A DNA stretch of 64,000 bases, from NCBI RefSeq assembly GCF_003012705.1, contig NZ_PXYL01000001.1, positions 558,001-622,000 on the forward strand. Reading direction: 5' to 3'. Origin of the DNA: Pseudaminobacter soli (ex Li et al. 2025) (GTDB lineage: Bacteria > Pseudomonadota > Alphaproteobacteria > Rhizobiales > Rhizobiaceae). Made by a program: the position numbers and the translations under genes. Shown here piece after piece: positions 45,003-53,773 of this stretch. How positions within the stretch are numbered: the first letter of the stretch is position 1; every line of letters begins with the position of its first letter. The notes under the pieces are model-generated. The model saw nothing but the letters and a program-made list of their open reading frames with translations, made no database searches and was not told the DNA's origin.

Positions 45003-45851
45003 ATGACGACAAGCAGCGCCCCGCGTACCGGAACGCTTCAGCCGATCGATCCGATCTGGAGCTCTGTGCGCGATGAAGCCATGGAGGCTGTGTCGCGCGA
45101 CCCGCTGCTTGCTGCATTCCTGTATTCGACCATCCTGAACCAGAATAGCCTCGAGGATGCGGTGATGCACCGGCTCGCCGAGCGCCTGGCGCATCAGGAT
45201 CTAGGCGCCGATCTCATCCGCCAGACTTTTGAAGCGATGCTCGCCGACAACCCCGACTGGGCAACGACGGTGCGCGTCGACATCCAGGCCTATTACGACC
45301 GCGACCCGGCATGCGACCGCTTCCTGATGCCGGTGCTCTATTTCAAGGGCTTCCATGCCATTCAGACGCATCGCCTTGCGCATTGGCTGTGGACCCGCGG
45401 CCGCCGCGATTTCGCGCTCTATCTGCAGAGCCGCTCGTCCTCCGTGTTCCAGACCGACATCCATCCGGCGTCGAAGATGGGCAAGGGCATCTTCATCGAC
45501 CATGCCACGGGCCTGGTCGTCGGCGAGACGGCGGTGATCGAGGACGATGTCTCGATCCTGCACGGCGTGACGCTTGGCGGCACCGGCAAGGCCGGTGGCG
45601 ACCGCCACCCCAAGATTCGCCACGGCGTGCTGATCGGCGCCGGCGCGAAGATCCTCGGCAATATCGAAGTCGGGCATTGCGCGAAGGTCGCCGCCGGTTC
45701 GGTGGTGCTTTCGCCTGTGCCGCACAACAAGACGGTCGCTGGCGTCCCCGCCCGAGTTGTCGGCGAAACCGGCTGCGACCAGCCTGCGCGGCAGATGGAC
45801 CAGTTCCTGCCGTCGCAGGCCATGGACCACGTGGTCACGTTCGACATTTGA
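45003..45851 (+). CDS. cysE: Serine O-acetyltransferase
   Basis: A 282-residue hexapeptide-repeat enzyme that makes O-acetylserine from serine and acetyl-CoA, the committed step of cysteine synthesis. The N-terminal helical domain (WSSVRDEAMEAVSRDPLLAAF) and the left-handed helix (MGKGIFIDHATGLVVGETAVIEDDVSILHGVTLGGTGK) are both clear, with catalytic Asp and His in FIDHAT and in ILHGVTLGG. It supplies CysK (17827). GGAG precedes the ATG. The feedback inhibition by cysteine known for the family probably applies. Confidence 0.95.
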   Translation: MTTSSAPRTGTLQPIDPIWSSVRDEAMEAVSRDPLLAAFLYSTILNQNSLEDAVMHRLAERLAHQDLGADLIRQTFEAMLADNPDWATTVRVDIQAYYDRDPACDRFLMPVLYFKGFHAIQTHRLAHWLWTRGRRDFALYLQSRSSSVFQTDIHPASKMGKGIFIDHATGLVVGETAVIEDDVSILHGVTLGGTGKAGGDRHPKIRHGVLIGAGAKILGNIEVGHCAKVAAGSVVLSPVPHNKTVAGVPARVVGETGCDQPARQMDQFLPSQAMDHVVTFDI

Positions 45852-45996
45852 GGCCCGGCCCTTTGCGGTCCTCGTGATGGCCGGTGCACGCTGCCGCGTT
45901 GTTCGGTGAGTTTGTTCCCGCGTTGCCTTTACATCGCCAAGCTCGGCGTGTCAGAAGCGCTTTCCATCGATCCAACCCGCCATCGGGAGAAGAGTG

Positions 45997-46200
45997 TTGA
46001 AGCCGGAAGAAATCAGAAAACTCGACGCATATTTCAAGCGGACCTTCCAGAATCCGCAGCTGCAGGTGAAGGCACGCCCGCGCAAGAACGATTCGGCTGA
46101 GGTCTATATCGGCGACGAATTCCTTGGCATCGTGTTCAAGGATGAGGACGACGGCGACTACAATTTCTCGATGGCGATCCTCGACATCGACCTGGGCTGA
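45997..46200 (+). CDS. DUF3126 family protein
   Basis: A 67-residue protein KPEEIRKLDAYFKRTFQNPQLQVKARPRKNDSAEVYIGDEFLGIVFKDEDDGDYNFSMAILDIDL, matching the small alphaproteobacterial DUF3126 family. Function unknown. A TTG at 45997 is chosen because GGGAGA lies about six bases upstream; a GTG three bases earlier would add one residue. It ends near the convergent frameshifted gene. Confidence 0.8.
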   Translation: MKPEEIRKLDAYFKRTFQNPQLQVKARPRKNDSAEVYIGDEFLGIVFKDEDDGDYNFSMAILDIDLG

Positions 46201-46221
46201 TCAAGCCGCCTGCTGGCCGCG

Positions 46222-46945
46222 TCAGCGGCCGGTTTTCAGGTATTGTGCCGCCTTGGCGTTCACGCTTGCTTCCAGTTGCTGCCAGTCGGCCAAAAGCTCC
46301 CGCGGAAAGCGATAGCTTAGGCTGAGATCGTCGCCCAGATGGATGTCGCGCTCGCAAGGGGCGAGCGATTCCTCGGCACTTGCGCCCGTCAGGCAGCGGG
46401 CGACGAACGGGTCCTTTCCCGGACGCGCAGCAACTGCAAGAACCTCGTTCCCCCGATTTCTCGTTGAATTCGTAGAGCGTCAGGCCGGCTGGCCCCGGCG
46501 TTCCGGGCTGTTTGATGAGCGAGCTGTAGATCAGCGCGAAGCGGCCGCTCATGTCGCGCGACATCATCCGGTCTTCGAACGAGAGGAATAGGATGTGGCG
46601 GGAGCCGTCGGCGTTGTTGAAGTCGTCGCGCGCGGATTCGGAATAGCCCTCCATGTCCGGCCACCTGAGATAGATGTCCAGCCGCGAGGATGTGCCGTCG
46701 CGTCGGGATTTCTCGAACCGAATGGCATTGGACGGTACCGCCAGCACATTGTTGCCGATGACGATCCCGTGGACGGCGCGGTCTTCTGTGTGACCGGCCA
46801 GTGCAATCGTGCGGCCCAGCCATTTGCCGCCGACATTGATTGCCACTGACAGCAGCGCGAGCGCGGCAAAGACGTAGAAGACCTTACGCATCAGCGAACT
46901 GTCGATCTTGCTGATCGTTCCTTCCGCCGTTGCGGTCTGTTTCAT
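46222..46945 (-). pseudogene. Membrane-anchored hypothetical protein gene with a one-base frameshift
   Basis: The frame starts well (ATG at 46945 after AGGAG; hydrophobic segment VFYVFAALALLSVAINV at about 22-40; then RLDIYLRWPDMEGY and RFALIYSSLIKQPGTPGPAG) but after about 165 residues turns into an Arg/Ser/Pro-rich tail that runs into the next gene. Removing one G from the five-G run at 46450-46454 restores ...EKSGNEVLAVAARPGKDPFVARCL... SYRFPRELLADWQQLE, ending at the TGA at 46222, for 240 residues in all. Either the gene is broken or the base call is wrong. The product would be an inner-membrane protein with a periplasmic domain of unknown role. Confidence 0.85.
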
Positions 46946-47068
46946 TGGAATCTCCTGCTGGCTGTCGCGTCGCGGCAGTCTGGGAACTTTGCAATTTCAT
47001 GGTAAACGGGCGGTAAATATGCGTCTGCCGCATAGGCTGCGCTGGTGCTCATCGAGGCTGGAGGAACG

Positions 47069-47596
47069 ATGCCCATATATTCGATCGACGGAACGAAGCC
47101 CGAATTCGAGGATGAGGGCAGCAACTGGATCGCGCCGGACGCGACGGTGATCGGCAACGTGAAGATCGGCAGGAATGTCGGTATCTGGTTCGGCGCGGTG
47201 ATCCGCGGCGACAACGATCCAATCACGATCGGTGCCGACACCAACATCCAGGAGCACGCCGTCATGCACAATGACCCGGGCTTTCCACTCACCATTGGGG
47301 AGGGGTGCACCATCGGCCACCGGGCCATGCTTCATGGATGCACCATCGGCGACAATAGCCTGATCGGCATGGGCGCCATCGTGTTGAACGGCGCCAGAAT
47401 CGGCAACAACTGCCTCGTAGGCGCCGGCGCGCTGGTAACCGAAGGCAAGGAGTTTCCCGACAATTCGCTGATCGTCGGCGCGCCTGCCAAGGCTGTCAGG
47501 GTGCTCGACGCCGCCGCCATTGAGGGTCTGCGTCGGTCGGCCGAGCACTACGTGGCCAATGCCAAGCGCTTCATAGGCGGATTCGCCAAGGCCTGA
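47069..47596 (+). CDS. Gamma-carbonic-anhydrase-like hexapeptide protein
   Basis: A 175-residue left-handed beta-helix of the gamma-CA/PaaY/YrdA group. Zinc ligands are suggested by IQEHAVMHNDPG, CTIGHRAMLHGCTIGD, with three histidines at the usual spacing (about 72, 90, 95). Activity as a carbonic anhydrase or acyltransferase-like helper is possible. GGAGG precedes the ATG at 47069. Two hairpins follow; the second has a T tail. Confidence 0.88.
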   Translation: MPIYSIDGTKPEFEDEGSNWIAPDATVIGNVKIGRNVGIWFGAVIRGDNDPITIGADTNIQEHAVMHNDPGFPLTIGEGCTIGHRAMLHGCTIGDNSLIGMGAIVLNGARIGNNCLVGAGALVTEGKEFPDNSLIVGAPAKAVRVLDAAAIEGLRRSAEHYVANAKRFIGGFAKA

Positions 47597-47621
47597 TCAA
47601 AGCTCCGCTCTAAAATGAGTG

Positions 47622-47699
47622 GAGCCGGCCCGGGGACTGGGCCGGCTCCTGAAAACCCGGTCGCTTAAAACGGGGAAGGGGGACTCGACCGGGCTTTTT
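47622..47699 (+). terminator. Double hairpin and terminator after the gamma-CA gene
   Basis: The first stem, GAGCCGGCCC/GGGCCGGCTC at 47622-47648, has a seven-base loop and no T tail. The second, CCCGGTCG/CGACCGGG at 47656-47693, has a 22-base loop and is followed by CTTTTT, so it is the likely terminator. Confidence 0.7.
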
Positions 47700-47710
47700 C
47701 CTGTTCTCCG

Positions 47711-48319
47711 TTAACGAACGCTTGCCACCGCATCGGCGCGGCCGTTGTTGATCTGGAGCCAGATGCCGGAATTCTGATCGGACTGGCGCTTGAGGTAGGT
47801 GTATTTAGTTTCGGCCCAGGGCGTGACGCGCGCTTCGAGATTGTCGAGGATGAACTCGCCGCGGCTCGTGCGAACCGTCAAAACCGCGTGGCCTTCGCCA
47901 TTGGGCTGACGAACGACCGTCATCAGCAGGTTGCCAGCCGGAACGCCAAGAGCCATGAGGCGGCGACGCTTTTCCAGAGCATAGTCCTCGCAGTCGCCAG
48001 CGCCGTTGTCCGGATAGGCCCAATATTCTTCCTGGCCGTAATTCTCCAGGTCGGTGCGAGGGGTGACCTCAATGTTGACCGCGTTGTTGACGTCGACGAT
48101 TGCAGCCCAAAGCTGGCGCGTCAGTTCGACGGGCGGCTGCTTGGCCGTCAGTTGGCGGCACTCTTCCGGCAGGCGAAGGCAGAATTCATAATGGCCGACC
48201 GGCTGCGTCGTGCGGCCGCCGACTTTCATGAAAGGCTGGCCCGCCATTGCCTGCGCGGCCATTCCGGCCAGGCCGACCAGCGCTGCGAAAGCCAGTGCGA
48301 ATGCTTTTTGTTTTGTCAC
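47711..48319 (-). CDS. Transglutaminase-like cysteine peptidase (BTLCP)
   Basis: A 202-residue exported protein of the bacterial transglutaminase-like cysteine peptidase family. The signal peptide ends near AQAMA. The catalytic cysteine is in GAGDCEDYALEKRRRL, histidine in GEGHAVLTVRT and aspartate in FILDNLE, so the Cys-His-Asp triad is complete. The LapG members of this family release surface adhesins under c-di-GMP control, but LapD and an adhesin are not seen here, so the target is unknown. GTG start with GGGGATG upstream. Confidence 0.9.
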   Translation of the reverse strand: MTKQKAFALAFAALVGLAGMAAQAMAGQPFMKVGGRTTQPVGHYEFCLRLPEECRQLTAKQPPVELTRQLWAAIVDVNNAVNIEVTPRTDLENYGQEEYWAYPDNGAGDCEDYALEKRRRLMALGVPAGNLLMTVVRQPNGEGHAVLTVRTSRGEFILDNLEARVTPWAETKYTYLKRQSDQNSGIWLQINNGRADAVASVR

Positions 48320-48520
48320 TGTGGCACATCCCCGTTTGATGCCACATTGACAGATGCCGATTTATTCGACGCAAAACTCAGCAGTACTTATTGAGTAAAA
48401 GTCAGATCGAAATCGATCTTACTTTGAGTAAAATAAATATAGAATTTGAATAAAATTTTATCGAATTCGGATGCTGTCGAGCATGGCCGCAAGGCACTTA
48501 GGGTTTGGCTGCCAGGCGCC

Positions 48521-48549
48521 CAAAAGAAAGGGGCCGGCAGAACCGGCCC
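48521..48549 (-). terminator. Terminator of the PilZ gene
   Basis: Stem GGGCCGG/CCGGCCC with a five-base loop, followed on the minus strand by CTTTCTTTTG. It starts 38 bases after the stop. Confidence 0.8.
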
Positions 48550-48586
48550 TTGTTGCTGATCGAAAATGCGGGGAACGCCGTCGGCG

Positions 48587-49186
48587 TCAGTCGTTGCGGT
48601 TGAATTCCGTGTCGAGCGTTTCAGGCCGCTGGACCACGGCAAACTCGATGGCGATGCCTTCGTCGAAATGACGAACGACCTGACCGCGCATCGTGCCAAG
48701 CGTGACCTGCACGCCAATTGCGGGCTTCACATCGATCTCGACCGCGGCGCCCGACAGCGACAGGTCGATGATGCGGCACCGATACTGGCGGCCATCGGCC
48801 AGGTGCAGGGTGCTCATCGGATTCCGCGGCGCGACGCGCTCGTGGCGGCGGTCTTCCGGCAGCGCGAGCTCGTGCTTGTTGGCAAGCCAGGTCAGCTGCG
48901 CCGCCAGCTTGTCGCGCTTGCGGTCGGAGGCGACGATGGTCATGGCAAAGCCGTCGGGCAAGATGCGGGCGATAACGCCTTCGACGCGACCGACATGATC
49001 GAGATAGGCGATCACCTTCTCACCCGGCTGGCCGGTCGTGTCGCAACGAAGTGCCGCGTTGCCGGGAGACATCTCGATGACCTGGCAGGGATGCTCGGTT
49101 CTATCCTCGAGCATGAAACGGCCATAGATATTCACGCGCACGCGCTGGAAATTGCGCTTCTCTGCCGAAGACGGCGCGTTGCTCAT
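48587..49186 (-). CDS. Tandem PilZ-domain c-di-GMP receptor
   Basis: A 199-residue protein with two PilZ domains. The first has a partial binding motif, RNFQR (11-15) with IEMSPGNAA (38-46). The second has the full pattern: RRHERV (113-118) and DLSLSGAAVE (141-150), the RxxxR and [D/N]xSxxG motifs for c-di-GMP binding. It probably senses c-di-GMP made by enzymes such as the diguanylate cyclase at 13966. Start uncertain: ATG at 49186 matches relatives, while ATG at 49201 has a better ribosome-binding site. Confidence 0.9.
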   Translation of the reverse strand: MSNAPSSAEKRNFQRVRVNIYGRFMLEDRTEHPCQVIEMSPGNAALRCDTTGQPGEKVIAYLDHVGRVEGVIARILPDGFAMTIVASDRKRDKLAAQLTWLANKHELALPEDRRHERVAPRNPMSTLHLADGRQYRCRIIDLSLSGAAVEIDVKPAIGVQVTLGTMRGQVVRHFDEGIAIEFAVVQRPETLDTEFNRND

Positions 49187-49360
49187 CGCCGCTGATCTCA
49201 TCGACTGCCTCTGCCAAGTATAAATCGACCGTGCCAGCACGCGGTCGTCCGTTGCTGCAGAATACGGTCACATAGGTTAACAAAGGAGTAAATCGCTATC
49301 AGGCCCACGCCAAGTAAGCCGTTGAACCAGCGGCAATTTTGTTTGGCGCAAGGGTGCTGA

Positions 49361-49996
49361 TCAAGTGTCGCGCCCGCCCTTGAGCACCACGAGATGGCGA
49401 ATGCGGCGTGCACCCATGGCCCTGGCCGATTCGGAGAAGGCACTGTCGCTCGGCACGAGCGGCGGGACGCTTATCGATGGTCGGTTGCGCAGGAAAAGCG
49501 GCTCGCGATCGGGATCGATCACGCGCACCGATTCGATCGATGCTTCGACAATGGGGTCGGAACCCAGCCAGTACGGTTTTTCGCAAGGGCTGACGATGCC
49601 CAGCGCGCGCGGATTCTCAAGGCCGCCATCGAGAGGCAGCAACAAAAGTTCGAACGGATTGGAGCGGCCGGCGGCCGAGTGGCCTTCGAAGGCGATGACG
49701 ATCACGGATTTGGAGTGGAACACGCTGTAGGCAAAGCGAGCGATGAGCCGCTGGTCCTTCTCGCGCCAGAGCGAGGGGAAGGAAAATCCCTTGAGTTCGC
49801 GGCCGTGGGTCGCGCAAAGCCGCGTTCCGGCCAGGCGGAACACTGCTTCGCCCCGGGTGTCGCGCTCGAGGATGAAGGTGTCGGCCAGCAGGCTCTTGAT
49901 ATCGGCGGGCTCGATTTCAGTCCGCTTCGGGGCCGGACGCCCGTCGCGCAATCGATTCCAATATTGGAACAGGTCGATCGATCCGTCTTGTTTCAT
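49361..49996 (-). CDS. PAS_5-family protein
   Basis: A 211-residue single-domain protein of the PAS_5 family (PF07310) found mostly in alphaproteobacteria. Characteristic stretches are LFQYWNRLRDGRPAPKRTEIEPADIKSLLADTFILE and VFRLAGTRLCATHGRELKGFSFPSLW. It lacks an output domain, so it must act with partners. The ligand and signal are unknown. GGAG precedes the ATG. It lies next to, and on the same strand as, the PilZ gene. Confidence 0.88.
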   Translation of the reverse strand: MKQDGSIDLFQYWNRLRDGRPAPKRTEIEPADIKSLLADTFILERDTRGEAVFRLAGTRLCATHGRELKGFSFPSLWREKDQRLIARFAYSVFHSKSVIVIAFEGHSAAGRSNPFELLLLPLDGGLENPRALGIVSPCEKPYWLGSDPIVEASIESVRVIDPDREPLFLRNRPSISVPPLVPSDSAFSESARAMGARRIRHLVVLKGGRDT

Positions 49997-50129
49997 ACTG
50001 CTCCGCTCCGCGCGATCTGTCCGTCTTGTGTTCCATCGGCGAACAGAAAGGCGTTGTTCGATGGCCTACATGCGTGGCGAAGCAGGTGCCGTGCCAGTCC
50101 CGTTATCACATGGTTAACCGTTCGGGGGT

Positions 50130-50296
50130 GTTAAGGTTAACAAATGGTTTATGTTGCAGGGCGTAGGGGCATATGACACGGTGAAACCAGTTCAGCACCG
50201 ATTGCTCGGCGATCGACAGCGCTTCAGTCAAGAGATCTAGGGAGAGCTGGGGGGCTCGACCAGCCGTCCAAGGGAAACCTTGGACGGCTTTTCTTT
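50130..50296 (+). ncRNA. Candidate small RNA ending at an orphan terminator
   Basis: No gene on this strand lies between 47596 and 50352, yet an excellent rho-independent terminator stands alone at 50263-50296. A transcript starting within about 150 bases upstream is therefore likely. The 5' end is a guess. CUGGGGGGCUCGACCAG upstream of the stem would be single-stranded and C/G-rich. I could not assign it to a known family. Confidence 0.45.
50263..50296 (+). terminator. Orphan intrinsic terminator
   Basis: Perfect 11-pair stem GCCGTCCAAGG with its complement, GAAA tetraloop and a TTTTCTTT tail. There is no T-run in the opposite direction, so it acts on plus-strand transcripts. Confidence 0.9.
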
Positions 50297-50351
50297 GTGA
50301 TTCGTGGTTCGTTGCTCTAAGGCTGGTGAGAGACTCATTTCGGTAGCGAGC

Positions 50352-51086
50352 ATGAACGACACGAATCCGGAAGAACGCGGCGACGAAAGAACGGCAGGGC
50401 GGCAAGGGCGCGAACCGGTGTTCAACCTGCCAGCCATCGTGGTGCTCGCCATTGCGCTGTGCGTTGGCATTCATCTGATCCGCGTCTATCTGCTGACGCA
50501 GGATCAGGATCTGGCGTTGCTGGTGCGCACGGCCTTCATTCCGATCCGCTATTCGGGGCAGTACGATCTCGATGTCTACGCCTTCACCAGCCCGGTCACC
50601 TATTCCTTCCTGCACGGCAGTTTTACCCACCTCTTCGTGAACATGATCTGGTTGGCGGCCTTTGGCTCGCCATTGGCCAATCGTCTGGGCGCGGTCCGTT
50701 TCTCCTTGTTCTGGGTTGTCTCGGCTGCGGCGGCGGCCGGGCTGCACTACAGCATGCATTCGATGGACCAGGCACCGCTGGTCGGCGCTTCGGGCGCCAT
50801 CGCCGGCATGATGGGGGCTGCGGCCCGCTTCGGCTTCATCATCGACCGCTCCTCGGGTCGTGCGGCCTTCTCCGGCGCGCCGCTGGCCATTTCCGTGGTC
50901 CTGCGCTCACGCACGGTGATGACCTTCCTGATCGTCTGGCTGGTCATCAACTTCGTTACCGGCATCGTCGGCTTTGCGCCTGGCGTTTCCGACCGCATCG
51001 CCTGGGAGGCGCATGTCGGCGGCTTCCTGATCGGTTTCTTCGGCATTCAGCTCTTCGACCGCCGAAGCGACCGGCTGACTGTCTGA
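50352..51086 (+). CDS. Rhomboid-family intramembrane serine protease
   Basis: A 244-residue membrane protein with about six helices. The catalytic serine is S147 in LVGASGAIAGMMGA (GxSG) and the histidine is H221 in WEAHVGGF. An HGSFTHLFVNMIW segment (88-100) carries the conserved His/Asn oxyanion residues. It cleaves transmembrane segments of unknown targets. ATG at 50352 is chosen; a purine-rich GGTAGCGAGC precedes it. The upstream terminator separates it from the small transcript. Confidence 0.9.
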   Translation: MNDTNPEERGDERTAGRQGREPVFNLPAIVVLAIALCVGIHLIRVYLLTQDQDLALLVRTAFIPIRYSGQYDLDVYAFTSPVTYSFLHGSFTHLFVNMIWLAAFGSPLANRLGAVRFSLFWVVSAAAAAGLHYSMHSMDQAPLVGASGAIAGMMGAAARFGFIIDRSSGRAAFSGAPLAISVVLRSRTVMTFLIVWLVINFVTGIVGFAPGVSDRIAWEAHVGGFLIGFFGIQLFDRRSDRLTV

Positions 51087-51212
51087 CTTGGCCACCGGGA
51101 GCGCGGCGGGGAATTCGTCGGACTTGAAATAGAGGGCGCCAAAGAGCACCATGCGGACCTTACGGAGCGTAAGCCCGTTGGCTCGCTCCGGCATATGCCA
51201 AAGGAGGCGCCC

Positions 51213-51644
51213 ATGACGGTGAAGTCGATTCTCGACGCCAAGGGACACGACGTGGTCACGTTCGGACCCAACGAGAAACTGGCGGACGCGATCAAGCTCC
51301 TGGTCGAACACAGGATCGGCGCGCTGGTAATCACCAATGGCGACCGCAAAATCGTCGGCATCCTTTCCGAACGCGACGTGGTTCGCGTCCTTGCCAAGGA
51401 CGGTGCCGCTGCGCTGGAGCAGTCGGTGCGCGCGGTGATGACGCCGAAAGTGAACATCTGCAACGAAAGCCACACGGTCAACGAGATCATGGAAATCATG
51501 ACGCGTGGCCGTTTCCGTCACCTGCCGGTGGAGAAGGACGGTCGGCTGGACGGCATCATTTCGATCGGCGACGTGGTCAAGCGGCGGATCGAGGATGTCG
51601 AACGCGAAGCCGAGGAGATCAAGGCATATATCGCCACGGCCTGA
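51213..51644 (+). CDS. CBS-domain pair protein
   Basis: A 143-residue protein of two CBS domains (Bateman module), MTVKSILDAKGHDVVTF at the start, then VGILSERDVVR and, in the second, GIISIGDVVKRRI, typical nucleotide-contact segments. Such stand-alone modules bind AMP, ATP or SAM and regulate partners. AAGGAGG lies seven bases before the ATG. The partner is not identifiable from neighbours. Confidence 0.9.
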   Translation: MTVKSILDAKGHDVVTFGPNEKLADAIKLLVEHRIGALVITNGDRKIVGILSERDVVRVLAKDGAAALEQSVRAVMTPKVNICNESHTVNEIMEIMTRGRFRHLPVEKDGRLDGIISIGDVVKRRIEDVEREAEEIKAYIATA

Positions 51645-51700
51645 CGCCGGAATATGTCCGCCGACCCGAAAAGCCGGGCCGGCGAAACCAGTGTCAGAAA

Positions 51701-51958
51701 TTATCTGTTGTTCTGCTCGGCGCGGACCAACCGCAGGCCGTGCCGGGTTATGCGGTAGGGGCCGCCATTGGAAGAAGCGATGGCCTTCTTCCGCTTCAGC
51801 TTGCGAAACATTTCGAGATCGAAGTCGGTGTAGGCCCAGCCCTCACGGGTTAGGCACCATATTTGTTCGATCCGCTTGTTTTCGTCTTTTTCGAGTTCGA
51901 TGCGCCCGCCTTGCGCGAGCAGATGGAGGATGCGCTGTTCGTTGCGCGAAATGTTCAT
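51701..51958 (-). CDS. YjhX-family putative toxin
   Basis: An 85-residue protein starting [20 protein letters not shown] and containing [19 protein letters not shown] and [20 protein letters not shown], which together match the YjhX toxin family (PF09857). In E. coli, YjhX is paired with the acetyltransferase-like YjhQ. Here no antitoxin gene is adjacent; two GNAT genes lie beyond gatB at 53774. The fold looks like a winged helix, so a DNA-binding role is also possible. The start matches relatives; the frame remains open upstream to 52015. Confidence 0.82.
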   Translation of the reverse strand: MNISRNEQRILHLLAQGGRIELEKDENKRIEQIWCLTREGWAYTDFDLEMFRKLKRKKAIASSNGGPYRITRHGLRLVRAEQNNR

Positions 51959-52220
51959 CTCGGAAAATCCCGGAAAACCTGGCCTTGCGGCCAATACAGA
52001 AAGTCGCGCCTGCAACAGGTGCGGCGCGAGGCTGCTTAGGTCTTCTCGCCCTGCCTTCGTGAGAAGGTCAGGGCCTCACCGGGACTCAGAGGATGTAGAC
52101 ATCAAGGCTCCATAGGACGCGGATCCTATAGCGTGATCATCGGCGCAGTGCCAGTACGGGCTTTGTGCTTGTCTCGCAGCCCGGTTTGCACTAGCGAAGC
52201 GGATAACGATTTGTACGCGA

Positions 52221-52241
52221 CAGGATATGAAACGTATCCTG
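52221..52241. repeat. Inverted repeat upstream of gatB
   Basis: CAGGATA and TATCCTG arms around TGAAACG, 29 bases before the gatB ATG; possibly an operator or a leader hairpin. Confidence 0.35.
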
Positions 52242-52269
52242 GATCATCGATAACGACGACAGGCCGGAC

Positions 52270-53772
52270 ATGACCATCATCGACACCCGCACGCCAGACC
52301 CGAAACGCCTGATCCCCGGCGCCACCGGCGATTGGGAAGTGATCATCGGCTTGGAGGTTCATGCGCAGGTGACGTCGAACGCCAAGCTGTTCTCGGGCGC
52401 TTCGACCTCCTTCGGCGCGGCCCCCAACGCCAATGTCAGCCTGGTTGACGCCGCCATGCCTGGCATGCTGCCGGTCATCAACGAGGAGTGCGTCAAGCAG
52501 GCGATCCGCACCGGCCTCGGCCTTAAGGCGCAGATCAACCTCAAGTCGGTCTTCGACCGGAAGAACTATTTCTATCCGGACCTGCCGCAGGGCTACCAGA
52601 TCTCCCAGTACAAGCAGCCCATCGTGGGCGAGGGCAAGATCATCATCTCCGTCGGCCCCGACAAGAAAGGCGAGTTCGAGGACATCGAGGTCGGCATCGA
52701 GCGCCTGCATCTGGAGCAGGACGCCGGCAAGTCGATCCACGACCAGCATCCGACCATGTCCTATGTCGACCTCAACCGCTCCGGCGTCGCGCTGATGGAG
52801 ATCGTGTCCAAGCCGGACATGCGTTCCTCCGATGAGGCGAAGGCCTATGTGACCAAGCTCAGGACCATCGTGCGCTATCTGGGCACCTGCGACGGCAACA
52901 TGGACGAAGGCTCCATGCGCGCCGACGTGAACGTCTCCGTGCGCCGCCCGGGCGAGCCCTTCGGCACGCGCTGCGAGATCAAGAACGTCAACTCGATCCG
53001 CTTCGTCGGCCAGGCCATCGAATACGAGGCACGCCGCCAGATCGCCATTCTGGAGGACGGCGGCAAGATCGATCAGGAGACGCGCCTGTTCGACCCCAAC
53101 AAGGGCGAGACGCGCTCCATGCGCTCCAAGGAAGAAGCGCACGACTATCGCTATTTCCCCGATCCGGACCTTTTGCCGCTCGAATTCGACCAGGCTTATG
53201 TCGACGCGCTGGCGGCGGATCTGCCGGAATTGCCGGACGACAAGAAGAACCGTTTGGTCGATACGCTCGGCCTGTCGGCTTACGACGCGTCGATCCTCGT
53301 CTCGGAAAAGGCGATCGCCGACTATTTCGAGAAGGTTGCGGCTGGCCGCGACGGCAAGGCGGCTGCCAACTGGGTCATCAACGACCTGCTGGGCGCCTTG
53401 AACAAGGCCGGCGGAGACATTGAAAATGCTCCGGTTTCGCCCGATCAGCTGGGCGCCATCATCGACCTGATCAAGGAAGGCACGATTTCCGGCAAGATCG
53501 CGAAGGACCTATTCGAGATCGTCTGGAACGAGGGCGGAGACCCGCGCGAGCTGGTCGAAAGCCGCGGCATGAAGCAGGTTACCGACACCGGCGCCATCGA
53601 GAAGGCCGTGGACGATGTGATCGCCGCCAACCCCGACAAGGCCGAGCAGGCTCGCGCCAAGCCCACCATGGCAGGCTGGTTCGTCGGCCAGGTCATGAAG
53701 GCGACGGGCGGCAAGGCCAACCCGCAGGCGGTCAACGACCTGGTCAAGGCCAAGCTCGGGATCGTCGAGTAG
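52270..53772 (+). CDS. gatB: Asp-tRNA(Asn)/Glu-tRNA(Gln) amidotransferase subunit B
   Basis: A 500-residue subunit of GatCAB, which amidates Glu-tRNA(Gln) and Asp-tRNA(Asn). It contains [13 protein letters not shown], the tRNA-kinase core [11 protein letters not shown] and the family hallmark [23 protein letters not shown], then the C-terminal YqeY-like tail domain for tRNA binding. Length is standard. GatA and GatC are not in the window. An acetyltransferase gene begins two bases after its stop, suggesting coupling. Confidence 0.96.
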   Translation: MTIIDTRTPDPKRLIPGATGDWEVIIGLEVHAQVTSNAKLFSGASTSFGAAPNANVSLVDAAMPGMLPVINEECVKQAIRTGLGLKAQINLKSVFDRKNYFYPDLPQGYQISQYKQPIVGEGKIIISVGPDKKGEFEDIEVGIERLHLEQDAGKSIHDQHPTMSYVDLNRSGVALMEIVSKPDMRSSDEAKAYVTKLRTIVRYLGTCDGNMDEGSMRADVNVSVRRPGEPFGTRCEIKNVNSIRFVGQAIEYEARRQIAILEDGGKIDQETRLFDPNKGETRSMRSKEEAHDYRYFPDPDLLPLEFDQAYVDALAADLPELPDDKKNRLVDTLGLSAYDASILVSEKAIADYFEKVAAGRDGKAAANWVINDLLGALNKAGGDIENAPVSPDQLGAIIDLIKEGTISGKIAKDLFEIVWNEGGDPRELVESRGMKQVTDTGAIEKAVDDVIAANPDKAEQARAKPTMAGWFVGQVMKATGGKANPQAVNDLVKAKLGIVE

Positions 53773-53773
53773 C

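Larger units (their letters stand above)
49997..50351. other. 355-bp intergenic region with an orphan terminator
   Basis: No protein gene is supported. A perfect terminator is at 50263-50296. GTTAAC occurs at about 50114 and 50134, and the stretch 50140-50262 has no obvious coding frame. The region probably holds the promoter of the PAS_5 gene on one side and of a small transcript on the other. Confidence 0.5.

Noticed and set aside
46136-46221. Extension of the frameshifted gene down to 46136
   Set aside because: This tail is read in the wrong frame after the G-run. It overlaps the DUF3126 gene and has no protein-like composition.
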